DNA of 64,000 bases from an uncultured Devosia sp. (GTDB lineage Bacteria > Pseudomonadota > Alphaproteobacteria > Rhizobiales > Devosiaceae). Shown here one piece after another: positions 1-8,693 of the stretch. How positions within the stretch are numbered: the stretch's first letter is position 1; each line of letters begins with the position of its first letter. The stretch spans positions 1-64,000 of the forward strand of contig NZ_CAJXJS010000011.1 of assembly GCF_913055165.1 (NCBI RefSeq), given 5' to 3'. Both the position numbers and the translations under genes were made by a program. The notes below the pieces were generated by a model. It was given only the letters and a program-made list of their open reading frames with translations, was not told the DNA's origin and did no database searches.

Positions 1-526
1 AAATGGCGACCAGCGTCTCTTCGCCCGAAGATATGAAAAACGCGGTGAATGGGACGAGGACGCAAAGGCCCACGGCGAGAGCCGCGACGCGAACATGCAT
101 GAGGCAGAACATGCAGCCGATCGTGGTAATCCCCATGTAGAACGCAATTTGCGATCTGAGATAGGCATCTCCATAAGGGAACAGGCTGAAGCTCCAGCTT
201 GTGAATCCCAGTGCCAGCGCCGCTCCGATCCAGATCATTGCCCGCAGATTGGCACGAGCTTTCGAAGGCTGGGGAATCCTGTGGCGGGTTCGCCACCAGA
301 CTACCGTTCGCACCGCGCACAAGACGGCGAGCGCCCCTGGAACATAAAGCGTCAATTCGATCGGGGCCACGCGCATATGCGTCCAAGCCAGGATCAGGGT
401 ATTCGACACCAGCATGATGTAAAGCAGCGGTATTTGCCGGCTGAGGGCGCGCCACTGTGCGAGGACGAGTTCGGGCGTGTCGGCTGGAGCCGAGACTATC
501 CTGGAAAATCGCCTGAGCAGGGACAT
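1..526 (-). CDS. N-terminal part of a multi-TM membrane signalling protein (GGDEF/EAL-type suspected), cut by window edge
   Basis: Reading the minus strand from an ATG at 526 gives 175 uninterrupted codons that run off the left edge. The ATG has an AAGG-like ribosome site about 8 nt upstream. The product has a short cytoplasmic start and about five hydrophobic segments, near residues 32-50, 56-76, 97-116, 124-143 and 147-166. The ordering, with a first segment RQIPLLYIMLVSNTLILAW followed by VAPIELTLYVP, resembles the membrane input domain found on alphaproteobacterial diguanylate cyclase/phosphodiesterase proteins. The catalytic domains would lie outside the window, so the GGDEF/EAL assignment is an inference from memory of the family. 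The gene is divergent from the beta-mannosidase, with about 215 bp between them. Confidence 0.6.
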   Translation of the reverse strand, partial: MSLLRRFSRIVSAPADTPELVLAQWRALSRQIPLLYIMLVSNTLILAWTHMRVAPIELTLYVPGALAVLCAVRTVVWWRTRHRIPQPSKARANLRAMIWIGAALALGFTSWSFSLFPYGDAYLRSQIAFYMGITTIGCMFCLMHVRVAALAVGLCVLVPFTAFFISSGEETLVAI

Positions 527-580
527 CAAGCACGCCTTTCGTGCGGGGAGCCTATGCGGAGAAGTCCTAATTTATCCGTA

Positions 581-590
581 AAAACGTTTT
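581..590. promoter_or_regulatory. LacI-like palindrome AAAACGTTTT (upstream site)
   Basis: This is a perfect 10-bp palindrome with a central CG, the usual hallmark of LacI-family operators, and it lies between the divergent membrane-signalling gene and the beta-mannosidase. Its centre is about 94 bp (close to nine helical turns) from the second site at 673-686, which would suit a looping arrangement. Regulator identity is unknown; no LacI gene lies in the window. Confidence 0.35.
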
Positions 591-672
591 CGACAGTTCG
601 CATATGGTGGAACGTTTCCTCGGCGCCCTCCAATTGTCGTCAGTCCACCGAAGCTCGTTTGTAACGTTGCAT

Positions 673-686
673 TGAAATCGATTGCA
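673..686. promoter_or_regulatory. LacI-family-like operator TGAAATCGATTGCA
   Basis: This 14-bp imperfect palindrome is centred on CG and matches the general LacI-family form TGnAAnCGnTTnCA in nearly every position. It is about 56 bp upstream of the chosen beta-mannosidase start and is flanked by a direct repeat of TTGCATTG. Sugar-hydrolase genes are common targets of LacI-type repressors, so control of the mannosidase by a sugar-responsive repressor is the natural inference. Confidence 0.5.
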
Positions 687-741
687 TTGGCTGGTAATTG
701 GCCAACTTGCTTCGGCCCACGCCGAAATCGGAGGAACGCTC

Positions 742-3261
742 ATGCCCGTACCAACTCACAATTCTGCCCTCGGCCTGGGCGGCGAATTCACGCTGACCGC
801 AATCGGGCGTGACATTGCCACGACGATGTCCCTGCCGGGCGATGTGCATCACGCATTGCTGGCCGCCAACCTGATCCCCGATCCCTATTTCGGCGAGAAC
901 GAAAAGCAGGTGATGTGGGTCAATGAAACCGCATGGGTGGTCGAGCGCCGCTTTGTCGCGACGGAGGCTGACATCAATGGCTATCTGACCCTGACGCTGG
1001 CCGAAGTCGACTGCATCGCCACCATTTTTCTCAATGGCGAGGAGATCGCCCGCACCGACAACAGCTTCGTGCGAAACGACTTGGATGTGACCGGCAAGGT
1101 GCACGCGGGCGAGAACACCCTGCGGATCGAGTTTGGTATCGCGCCGGATGTCGCCAAGGCCCGCGCCGACGCCCATCCCTTCCCGATCCCCTTTACCAAG
1201 AACTACCAGACCAACGGGCTGAAGGGCATCCACATGAACTTCATCCGCAAGGCGGCCTGCCATGCCGGCTGGGACTGGGGCATCTGCCTGATGCCCATCG
1301 GCGTCTACGGCACCATGAGCCTCCGCAAGGCGCGCCTCGCCCGGCAGGAGAGCGTGCAGGTCGACCAGGTCCACGGGCAGAACAGCGTCGAACTCTCGAT
1401 AAAGACTCTCCTTTTCGCCTTTGCTCATGGCGAGGTTGAACTCGAACACACGATCGACGGGCAGGTCATTACCGACAAGGTGGTAGTCCAGAAGGGCGAG
1501 AATCTCTTCACCCACAATGTCACCATCCGGGACCCAAAGATCTGGTGGCCGGCAGGGCAGGGTGCCCAGCCGCTCTACGAAATGTCGACCAATCTTGAAG
1601 GCGAAGTCACGACCCGCAAGATCGGCCTCCGCCGGCTCGACTGGGTGGTCGAAAAGGACGAGATCGACCACACCTTCAAGTGCCGCATCAATGGCCGAGA
1701 CATCACCATGATGGGTGCCAACTGGATTCCGGCCGACGCCATTCCCAGCCGCGCCACGCCCGCCGTGGTGCGCGATCTGCTCGAAAGCGCCAAGGCCGCG
1801 AACATGAACATGCTGCGCATCTGGGGTGGCGGCCAGTATGAACCCGATTGGTTCTATGACCTCTGCGACGAGCTCGGCATTCTCATCTGGCACGACTTCA
1901 TGTTCGCCTGCATGAGCTATCCGTCCGACCGCACCTTCCTCAAGAGCGTTGAAACCGAAATCACCCAGCAGGTGCGGCGCCTCAGCCACCACGCCTCGAT
2001 TGCCCTATGGTGCGGGGACAACGAAGTCATCGGCTCGCTCACCTGGTATCCCGAGACCAAGGCCGACAAGGAGCGCTACATAGCAAACTACGACCGGCTG
2101 AATTCGATGCTGCATCGCATCGTCGAAGATGAAGATCCGGTCCGCCGCTTCTGGCCCTCTTCACCATCGCTGGGCTATATGGATTTCTCCGATGGCTGGC
2201 ATTCCGACACCCGTGGCGACCTGCACTATTGGGACGTCTGGCACTCGGCCAAGAGTTTCGAGGCCTATCGCACGGTCAATCCGCGCTTCGCCTCCGAATT
2301 CGGCTTCCAGTCCTTCACCTCGATGAATGTCATCGAGACATTCTCGGAGCCGAAGGATCGCAACCCGTCCTCGCCGGTGATGGAGAACCACCAGCGCAAC
2401 GCCGGCGGCAATGCGCGCATCCTTGAAACGATGACGCGCTACTTCCGCTTCCCGCGCGATTTCGATCAGATGGTGTTCCTCTCCCAGATCCAGCAAGGGC
2501 TCGCCATCAAGACGGCCATCGAATACTGGCGTTCCACCAAGCCGCGCTGCATGGGCACGCTTTACTGGCAGATCAACGATATCTGGCCGGTGGCGAGCTG
2601 GTCGAGCCTGGACTACGGCGGGCAGTGGAAGCTTATGCATTATATGGCGCGTCGCTTCTACAATCTGGTCAACGTCGTCGCTGTTCCCCAGATCACCGAG
2701 GTTGAGACCAATTCACGCGGTACGCCCGTCGAAGGCCAATTGCCCGATCAGATCGCATTGCGCGCCATCAACGATACCGGTCGCCCTGTCTCGATCAGCC
2801 TGGAGGTCATGGCGGTGAAGGTGACAGGGGAAAGCCGCACGGTTTTTTCCGGCAATTCGGCGGTGAGCGCGGACGCCGCAATCACAGTCACCGAAATTCC
2901 CTATGCTGACCTCGAAGAGGATGAATTCCTTTACTTCAGTTGGAAGGATGCTCACGGCAACCACCTGGGCAGCAACGATTATTTCCCCAAGCCCTACAAG
3001 GCCTATGAGCTGGTTGGTGCGGATATCCGCGCTGAATGGTCCGATCGCGATGGCAAGGCGGTTCTGTCATTGACGGCAGACCACCCGGCCTTCTTTGCGA
3101 CGGCCTCGGTCGACGTTCCCGGCTATTTCTCGGACAACGCGCTGACCCTGTTGCCGGGACGAACGGTAGAGCTGGTGTTCGAGCCTCGAAACGGCGCCAC
3201 CGTCTCGTCCGCAGAGCTGGCCGGGTCGCTGAAGTTGCGGCATCTGGCGGAGACCTTCTAG
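742..3261 (+). CDS. beta-mannosidase, glycoside hydrolase family 2
   Basis: This 839-residue enzyme should remove terminal beta-mannosyl residues from manno-oligosaccharides. The GH2 order is visible: an N-terminal sugar-binding/jelly-roll region, an immunoglobulin-like region, then the TIM barrel. Family signatures include RIWGGGQYEPDWFYDLCDE and WCGDNE, whose Glu428 is the expected acid/base. SEFGFQS carries Glu519, the expected nucleophile. Length fits the family (about 820-860). There is no signal peptide, so it should act in the cytoplasm on imported oligosaccharides. I chose the ATG at 742 because GGAGGAA sits 5 nt upstream; an ATG at 682 would add 20 unrelated residues and overlap the operator. 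A hairpin terminator follows at 3281. Confidence 0.92.
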   Translation: MPVPTHNSALGLGGEFTLTAIGRDIATTMSLPGDVHHALLAANLIPDPYFGENEKQVMWVNETAWVVERRFVATEADINGYLTLTLAEVDCIATIFLNGEEIARTDNSFVRNDLDVTGKVHAGENTLRIEFGIAPDVAKARADAHPFPIPFTKNYQTNGLKGIHMNFIRKAACHAGWDWGICLMPIGVYGTMSLRKARLARQESVQVDQVHGQNSVELSIKTLLFAFAHGEVELEHTIDGQVITDKVVVQKGENLFTHNVTIRDPKIWWPAGQGAQPLYEMSTNLEGEVTTRKIGLRRLDWVVEKDEIDHTFKCRINGRDITMMGANWIPADAIPSRATPAVVRDLLESAKAANMNMLRIWGGGQYEPDWFYDLCDELGILIWHDFMFACMSYPSDRTFLKSVETEITQQVRRLSHHASIALWCGDNEVIGSLTWYPETKADKERYIANYDRLNSMLHRIVEDEDPVRRFWPSSPSLGYMDFSDGWHSDTRGDLHYWDVWHSAKSFEAYRTVNPRFASEFGFQSFTSMNVIETFSEPKDRNPSSPVMENHQRNAGGNARILETMTRYFRFPRDFDQMVFLSQIQQGLAIKTAIEYWRSTKPRCMGTLYWQINDIWPVASWSSLDYGGQWKLMHYMARRFYNLVNVVAVPQITEVETNSRGTPVEGQLPDQIALRAINDTGRPVSISLEVMAVKVTGESRTVFSGNSAVSADAAITVTEIPYADLEEDEFLYFSWKDAHGNHLGSNDYFPKPYKAYELVGADIRAEWSDRDGKAVLSLTADHPAFFATASVDVPGYFSDNALTLLPGRTVELVFEPRNGATVSSAELAGSLKLRHLAETF

Positions 3262-3280
3262 CTTCCATACAAGTTTTTGA

Positions 3281-3306
3281 GCGCGCCGCATTGACTTGCG
3301 GCGCGC
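3281..3306 (+). terminator. hairpin terminator after the beta-mannosidase
   Basis: A perfect 10-bp stem (GCGCGCCGCA with its complement) closes a 6-nt loop and is followed by TTCTGTT, a weak U-run. It lies 20 bp after the mannosidase stop and before the EamA gene, so it probably separates the two transcripts. Confidence 0.65.
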
Positions 3307-3359
3307 TTCTGTTCAGCCTTTCTGGTGGCCGCCATTCTTGCCCGGCCACTGGAATAGCC

Positions 3360-4274
3360 ATGTCACAACCCTATACCCCGCCTGCCGAGAGCCGACTGCT
3401 CGGTATCGGTTTGGCGCTGCTCGCCTATTTGATGTTCACCGGCATCGATTCCTCAGCCAAATGGCTGGGTCTGGTCGGTATTTCCTTCGTGCAAATCGTC
3501 TTTTTGCGCTACGCCGTTCACCTTGTGCTTGTGGCTGTGGTTCACCTCCCGCGGCACGGGCGCGCCATGCTTCGGTCGGCCAACACCAGGCTACAGATCT
3601 TTCGCGCACTGGCGCTGCTCGGCGCGACGGGCTGCAATTTCCTGGCCGTGCAATACCTCCCGCTGACCGTGACCGGCTCGATCGCCTTCACCGTGCCGTT
3701 GCTGATCTGCGCATTGTCGGTGCCGCTCCTGGGCGAGCAGGTCGGCTGGCGCCGGTGGAGCGCAATAGCTGTTGGTTTCCTGGGTGTGCTGGTTATCGTG
3801 CGGCCGGGCACCGACGCCTTCCATCCGGCCACGCTCCTCTCCCTGACAGCGGCCCTCAGCACGGCCTTCTACATGCTGCTCACCCGCAAGGTGGCCAGCT
3901 ATGACAGCGCGGCGACCAGCCAGTTCTATGTAGGCATCTTTGCCACGGTCTTTCTGATGCCGGTCGTGCCCTTCTTCTGGTCGCTGCCGACCTCGCCGGA
4001 TGGTTGGTTCGTTTTCTTCTCGATCGGTGCCTTTGGCTTTCTGGGGCATCAACTGATCACGGTCGCATCGAGCCTGGCGCCGGCGACGGTGCTGGCGCCG
4101 TTCTCCTACTTCCAGATTTTCTTCCTGGCCGCTGCAAGTTGGCTGATCTTCAACCAGCCGCCCGATATCTGGCTCTATGTCGGTGCCCCGATTGTTATTG
4201 GCTCGGGACTGTACATCTGGCTGCGCGAGCGCACGCTTGCCCGGCCACAGACCGTCATCGGTCCGGAACGTTAG
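3360..4274 (+). CDS. EamA/DMT-family drug-metabolite exporter
   Basis: This is a 304-residue inner-membrane protein with about ten hydrophobic helices arranged as two EamA repeats. The first repeat starts at LGIGLALLAYLMFTGIDSSA, the second near residue 150 after the charged VRPGTDAFHP stretch. Length and layout are those of DMT-superfamily exporters of small metabolites; the substrate cannot be read from the sequence. The ATG at 3360 is chosen because it directly precedes the first helix, although its ribosome site is weak. Longer upstream extensions overlap the terminator and look non-coding. Its stop overlaps the convergent ndh stop by 4 bp. Confidence 0.85.
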   Translation: MSQPYTPPAESRLLGIGLALLAYLMFTGIDSSAKWLGLVGISFVQIVFLRYAVHLVLVAVVHLPRHGRAMLRSANTRLQIFRALALLGATGCNFLAVQYLPLTVTGSIAFTVPLLICALSVPLLGEQVGWRRWSAIAVGFLGVLVIVRPGTDAFHPATLLSLTAALSTAFYMLLTRKVASYDSAATSQFYVGIFATVFLMPVVPFFWSLPTSPDGWFVFFSIGAFGFLGHQLITVASSLAPATVLAPFSYFQIFFLAAASWLIFNQPPDIWLYVGAPIVIGSGLYIWLRERTLARPQTVIGPER

Positions 4275-5560
4275 TCTTCGTCCACTTCGTCCAGCGGCTT
4301 TTCGGTGGGCGCTGACCCATGGGTGATCAGCCGCGCGCTGCGCTGGCCGGTCAGGTAGATCCACAGCCAGCTCATGGTGATGAAGATGCGTGTGCGCGTC
4401 TCTACCAGGAAGTAGATGTGCGCGATGCCCCAGAGCCACCAGGCCGGCCAGCCCTTGACCTTGGTAAAGCCGAAATCGATCACCGCCGAGCTCTTGCCGA
4501 TGGTAGCCAAGTCTCCGACATGCTTGTAGGTGAATGGCTCGATGGGGCGTCCCGCAAGCTTGTTGCTGATGGCCTTTGCCACATATTTGCCTTGCTGTTT
4601 GGCGGCCGGCGCCAATCCCGGCACCGGCTTGCCGTTCTTCTGCGTTATGCTGGCAACATCGCCAATGACGTAGACATTCTCCGGGCCTGCCACCGTCAGG
4701 TCTTCTTGCACCGGCACGCGGCCTGCCTTGTCGGCCTCAATGTCGAGCCATCGGGCCACTGGCGACGCCGCAACCCCCGCTGCCCAGATGACTGTGTGTG
4801 TTTCAAGCCTCTGCTTGCCGAAGGTGACGCCTTCGGCATCGATGCCGCTGACCATCTGCCCCAACTCGACCTCGACACCCATCTCCGTCAGCGCCTCGAG
4901 CGTGTAGGCCGAGAGCACTGGATCGAAGTTGAGCAGGACGCGATCACCGCCCTCGATCAGTACGACGCGGAGGTCCTTAGGATCGAGCGTATGGAATTGG
5001 CCCTTGATACTGGTACGTGCCAGTTCGACGATTGCCCCTGCCATCTCCACACCTGTGGGGCCGGCGCCAATGATTGCAAATGTCAGAAGCGCGCGCCTGC
5101 GTTCATCATCCGGTTCACGCTCGGCCGCTTCCAGCGCCAGCAGCAGTTTCCGGCGGATCGCCGTCGCGTCCTCGATTGTCTTGAGGCCCGGAGCGAAACG
5201 CTCCCATTCATCATGGCCGAAATAGGCGTGTTGCGCACCCGTAGCCAGGATGAGGCTGTCATAGGTCTCGCGACCGCCGTCCTTCAACTGCACCTGCTTG
5301 GTCGTGATGTCGACCCCCTTCACCGTGCCCATGAGCACGCGGACATTATCCTGCCGCCGCAGCAGGTGACGGATCGGCCAGGCCACTTCCGATGGGCTCA
5401 GAGCAGCGGTGGCTACTTGGTAGAGCAGCGGTTGGAACAGGTGATGGTTGCGCCGATCGATCAGCACGACGTCGACATCAGCCTTCGCCATTGCCTTGGC
5501 CGCTGCCAGACCGCCAAATCCACCACCCACGATCACGACACGATGTCTGGTGGCAGGCAT
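4271..5560 (-). CDS. ndh: type II NADH:quinone oxidoreductase (NDH-2)
   Basis: This 429-residue single-subunit flavoprotein oxidises NADH and reduces quinone without pumping protons. The N-terminus carries the FAD dinucleotide fold VVIVGGGFGGLAAAKAM. A second Rossmann motif, AIIGAGPTGVEMAGAI, near residue 165 is for NADH. The conserved quinone-side segment YVIGDVA lies near 300, and the C-terminus has hydrophobic segments (WPAWWLWGIAHIYFLVETR) typical of membrane attachment. It is transcribed toward the EamA gene and lies downstream of the sugar kinase with a 45-bp gap, so the two may share a transcript. Related NAD(P)/FAD oxidoreductases are an alternative, but the whole layout fits NDH-2. 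Confidence 0.88.
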   Translation of the reverse strand: MPATRHRVVIVGGGFGGLAAAKAMAKADVDVVLIDRRNHHLFQPLLYQVATAALSPSEVAWPIRHLLRRQDNVRVLMGTVKGVDITTKQVQLKDGGRETYDSLILATGAQHAYFGHDEWERFAPGLKTIEDATAIRRKLLLALEAAEREPDDERRRALLTFAIIGAGPTGVEMAGAIVELARTSIKGQFHTLDPKDLRVVLIEGGDRVLLNFDPVLSAYTLEALTEMGVEVELGQMVSGIDAEGVTFGKQRLETHTVIWAAGVAASPVARWLDIEADKAGRVPVQEDLTVAGPENVYVIGDVASITQKNGKPVPGLAPAAKQQGKYVAKAISNKLAGRPIEPFTYKHVGDLATIGKSSAVIDFGFTKVKGWPAWWLWGIAHIYFLVETRTRIFITMSWLWIYLTGQRSARLITHGSAPTEKPLDEVDED

Positions 5561-5605
5561 GGACAGTCTCCTCAGCGTATTCGGGCGGCGCGGCAGGTCA
5601 CAGAT

Positions 5606-6979
5606 TCACTCTGCCGCTCGCTGTCTCCACCTCTCGACATAGGCATCCCAGCCTTCGGCTTGCAGTACCGGCAGCGCATGGCTGTCATCGCCAATGGTCA
5701 ATGCCCCACCGAACAACAGGCTGGCCCCCAGGCTTGTTCCCGTGGCATCGCCGGAGGCCATTACCGGCACGCCTGCCAGTTGCGCCAATGCCGCACCAAA
5801 CAAGCGGTTGCGCGCCAGCGGCCCCTCCAGCGTGATGCTGCGCCCCAAGCCGCAGAGCCCGAGGCAGGCCTCTGCCATTAAGGCGAGGTAGAGAGAGGCA
5901 GCTGCCGTCCTTTGCCCCGGTGTCAACGCATCGGGATCGACCGTCCAATTTCCCCGGCGTCGCCCGAAGGCCCCCACACCCGGCACAAAGCTGGGCAGCG
6001 CCTGCACATCATGGTCAATCACATGGGCCAGATCGGCCTCGGTCGGTTCGGCAATTTCGGGTACCAGCATGTCGAACTCGCGCCCGCCCATGAATCGCGC
6101 TGTCGGGACTGGCCGCCCATAGGCATCCACATTGGCCAGGCTGTCCTTGTTCGGGTCCAGGCTTCCAGTATCACCTCCCACCGTCATCAGGATTGTCCAG
6201 GTGCCGGTGGAGACGATGGTGAAGGGTGCTTCGTGACGGCCCAGATGTGACAGAAGGGAAGCATTCGAATCGTGAATACCGCAGGTCACCGGCGTTTCGG
6301 CCGGCAAGCTGGTCGCTGCCGCGAGCTCGGGCCTGAGCGTTCCCAATATAGTGGTGGCGGGCAAGACGTCCGGGAAGAGTGCACGCCAACCCAGCCCGTC
6401 GACCATGCTGGAAAATGTGCGGTGGTCAGGTGCCCAGAGGTCTGTATGGCAACCTAGCGACGTTACCTCGCTTGCGAGCTTGCCGGTCAGCCGCCAGGCC
6501 CAATATTGCGGATAGGGAACGATAGCTGTGACGCGCGCGAAAGCCTCGGGAAACTGCCGCGACTGCCAGAATAATTGTGCCCCCCAATTGAGCCCGTTTG
6601 GCAGCTTTGGCGACAGGCTCTCGGCAAACTCCGGACGCACCGATGCGTAGCTCTCGGTTACGCTTTCCGGGCCTTCGAACTCGTAGTCCAGCACCGGCAA
6701 TGCCAGCTCGTCCCCTGCCAGCAGCGCGCCTGTGGCGCCATGGGTGGTGATCGAAATGCCATCCACGCCAACTTCGGTATGCAGTGCAGACAATGCTCCA
6801 ATCATGAACTGCCAGAGCATATCTACGTCAGCGTGAGGATATGGCCCGTCCGTCCGGATGGTATTGGCAGTACTCCGCGCCCCCAACTGCTGGCCGGATT
6901 GCGTGTCTATCACGACTACCTTGGCGTTGGTCTTGCCAATATCGATAACGGCGACGCGACGCGGAGTGGTCTTGGTCAT
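5606..6979 (-). CDS. FGGY-family carbohydrate kinase
   Basis: This 457-residue ATP-dependent sugar kinase has the FGGY fold, with the phosphate-1 loop VAVIDIGKTNAKVVVID at the N-terminus, GIHDSNAS near residue 245 and an adenosine-side segment near 385. The exact sugar is not clear; ketose or deoxy-ketose substrates such as fuculose or rhamnulose are possible from the general resemblance. The start at 6979 is chosen because AAGGGAA lies just upstream; an alternative start nine codons earlier adds only MVSIRQGNV. It is the likely first gene of a minus-strand pair with ndh. The nearby beta-mannosidase suggests a loose sugar-use neighbourhood, but there is no transporter beside it. Confidence 0.82.
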   Translation of the reverse strand: MTKTTPRRVAVIDIGKTNAKVVVIDTQSGQQLGARSTANTIRTDGPYPHADVDMLWQFMIGALSALHTEVGVDGISITTHGATGALLAGDELALPVLDYEFEGPESVTESYASVRPEFAESLSPKLPNGLNWGAQLFWQSRQFPEAFARVTAIVPYPQYWAWRLTGKLASEVTSLGCHTDLWAPDHRTFSSMVDGLGWRALFPDVLPATTILGTLRPELAAATSLPAETPVTCGIHDSNASLLSHLGRHEAPFTIVSTGTWTILMTVGGDTGSLDPNKDSLANVDAYGRPVPTARFMGGREFDMLVPEIAEPTEADLAHVIDHDVQALPSFVPGVGAFGRRRGNWTVDPDALTPGQRTAAASLYLALMAEACLGLCGLGRSITLEGPLARNRLFGAALAQLAGVPVMASGDATGTSLGASLLFGGALTIGDDSHALPVLQAEGWDAYVERWRQRAAE

Positions 6980-7052
6980 GACGTTCCCTTGGCGGATGGA
7001 CACCAAGGGCTTAGACCATTTTTCGTCCGCGCTCCACCACTGACATGTTAGT

Positions 7053-7502
7053 TTATTTCACGACCAGCACCGGCAGGTCTGTATGCGCCAGCACTTCGGC
7101 CGCCTGGCTACCCAGCAGTAGTCGGCCCAGCCCCCGGCGGCCATGCGAACCCATCACGATCAGATCTGCTGAAATCTCCTTGGCGGCATGCAATAGGCCC
7201 TCGGCGGCCGGACTGTTCGCCACATGCATCACCGAGAGATGGACGCTGCCTTCGCTCGCGACCTTTTGGGCCGCGTCAAGGATGGCCTTGGCCGATTCCT
7301 CCTTTGCCTTGTCGAGATCGGCGATGATGGAGCTGGTGTCCACCATCATGATTTCGGCGCCCGGCGAGACGATTATGGAAGGCTCGGTAACAGTCACGGC
7401 CGTGACCTTGCCTCCCGTTTTTTCTGCCAATGCCAGTGCATGACGCAAGGCCTTGTGCGCAAGGTCGGAACCGTCGACACCGCAGACAATATTGGAATAC
7501 AT
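7053..7502 (-). CDS. universal stress protein, UspA family
   Basis: This is a 149-residue single-domain cytoplasmic Usp. The ATP-binding signature GSHGRRGLGRLLLGS fits the G-2x-G-9x-G-S/T pattern of nucleotide-binding Usp proteins and is followed by the usual VLVVK ending. The N-terminal strand YSNIVCGVDGSDLAHKAL is also typical. The start at 7502 has an AGGGGAG ribosome site. An FNR/FixK-like box is centred about 66 nt upstream of the start, which suggests induction under low oxygen as known for several alphaproteobacterial Usp genes. Exact stress function is not predictable. Confidence 0.9.
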   Translation of the reverse strand: MYSNIVCGVDGSDLAHKALRHALALAEKTGGKVTAVTVTEPSIIVSPGAEIMMVDTSSIIADLDKAKEESAKAILDAAQKVASEGSVHLSVMHVANSPAAEGLLHAAKEISADLIVMGSHGRRGLGRLLLGSQAAEVLAHTDLPVLVVK

Positions 7503-7561
7503 GACGAACTCCCCTGACGCTGATTGTGTTCACACACTGGAACAACGCACAGCGCTCGGCA

Positions 7562-7575
7562 TTGATCCAGATCAG
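7562..7575 (-). promoter_or_regulatory. FNR/FixK-type box for the universal stress gene
   Basis: TTGATCCAGATCAG matches the FNR/FixK/Anr consensus TTGAT-N4-ATCAA at all but the last position. Its centre is about 66 nt from the usp ATG; placing it at -41.5 gives a leader of roughly 25 nt. The divergent dusA is a less likely target. Confidence 0.55.
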
Positions 7576-7664
7576 CTTGAACATTGCACATGAAGGATTC
7601 CCGCTCTATCTGGGGCGGTAGAGGATTGCGGGCCCGGCCGCACGGATCAGTCTAATGGAGCACC

Positions 7665-8693
7665 TTGTCCTTGGCCGACGCTAAGCCAGACAACGCAATC
7701 ACGCTGGAGCGGTCCCGCCGCTTCTCTGTTGCGCCCATGATGGATTGGACGGACCGGCATTGCCGGTTTCTCCACCGCCTGCTGACCCGGCACAGCCTGC
7801 TGTTCACCGAAATGGTCAACTCAGGCGCGATCGTGCATGGGGACGCAGAGCGCCATCTACGCTTTGATCGGTGCGAATATCCAGTCGCCCTGCAACTGGG
7901 CGGCTCCAATCCAGCTGAACTGGCCGAAGCCACGCGCATCGCCCACAGTTTCGGCTATGATGAGATCAACCTCAATGTCGGCTGCCCGTCCGACCGGGTG
8001 CAGTCCGGCCGGTTCGGGGCCTGTCTGATGGCCGAGCCGGACCTGGTGGCCGATTGCGTGCTGGCCATGCGCGACGCCACAGATCGCCCGGTGACCGTCA
8101 AGTGCCGTATCGGCATTGATGACCAGGATACCGAAGAGAGTCTCGACCGCTTCGCTGATGCTATGGTCGCAGCCGGTGTCGACGCGCTTTATGTCCATGC
8201 CCGCAAAGCTTGGTTACAGGGTCTTAGTCCCAAGGAAAACCGGACGATCCCGCCGCTGGACTATCCGCGAGTACATCGGCTGGCGAAGCGCCTCCGGCCG
8301 CTGCCGACCATGATCAATGGCGGCATCGAAACCCTGGATCAGGCTGTCGAGCACCTCGATCACATGGACGGAGTGATGCTGGGCCGCGCTGCCTATCACA
8401 ATCCCATGCTGCTGGCCGAGGTCGATGCGCGGGTGTTTGGAGACCCGCGCGCGGTTCCGGATCTCCCCGCGATTATGCAGCGGATGGCAGACTATGCCGA
8501 GGGCCAGCTGCGCGAAGGCGTGCGGCTGAACAATATTGCGCGCCATATGCTGGGCCTTGCCAATGGCCGCCCCGGCGCCCGGCAGTTTCGTCAGATCATG
8601 AGTGTGGATGCCTGCCGTCCAGAGGCGGGGCCGGAAGTCTTCTTTCGCGCGCTGGCCGTGGTCGAAGACCGGGCGCTGGCGGCAGTCGGCTAA
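7665..8693 (+). CDS. dusA: tRNA-dihydrouridine synthase A
   Basis: This 342-residue FMN enzyme reduces uridines in the D-loop of tRNA (U20/U20a in the DusA class). The DusA-specific start RRFSVAPMMDWTDRHCRFLHR is present. So are LNVGCPSDRVQSGRFGACLM, which holds the catalytic Cys, KCRIGIDD, and HARKAWLQGLSPKENR. No ATG fits before the conserved N-terminus. I use the TTG at 7665, 4 nt after GGAG; a TTG at 7671 with a 10-nt spacing is equally possible. The stop overlaps the convergent aspartic-protease stop by 4 bp. Confidence 0.92.
   Translation: MSLADAKPDNAITLERSRRFSVAPMMDWTDRHCRFLHRLLTRHSLLFTEMVNSGAIVHGDAERHLRFDRCEYPVALQLGGSNPAELAEATRIAHSFGYDEINLNVGCPSDRVQSGRFGACLMAEPDLVADCVLAMRDATDRPVTVKCRIGIDDQDTEESLDRFADAMVAAGVDALYVHARKAWLQGLSPKENRTIPPLDYPRVHRLAKRLRPLPTMINGGIETLDQAVEHLDHMDGVMLGRAAYHNPMLLAEVDARVFGDPRAVPDLPAIMQRMADYAEGQLREGVRLNNIARHMLGLANGRPGARQFRQIMSVDACRPEAGPEVFFRALAVVEDRALAAVG

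Noticed and set aside
596-613. GTTC-N10-GAAC, resembling a LexA-type site
   Set aside because: The alphaproteobacterial LexA site is a direct repeat GTTC-N7-GTTC; orientation and spacing here do not fit.
640-1992. 450-codon open frame on the minus strand
   Set aside because: It lies antisense to the beta-mannosidase, whose family motifs and ribosome site are clear. Its composition (HHVHV, DADGHQADA) is typical of antisense of high-GC genes.
4319-5881. 520-codon plus-strand frame
   Set aside because: It is antisense to ndh and the sugar kinase, both with clear motifs and ribosome sites.
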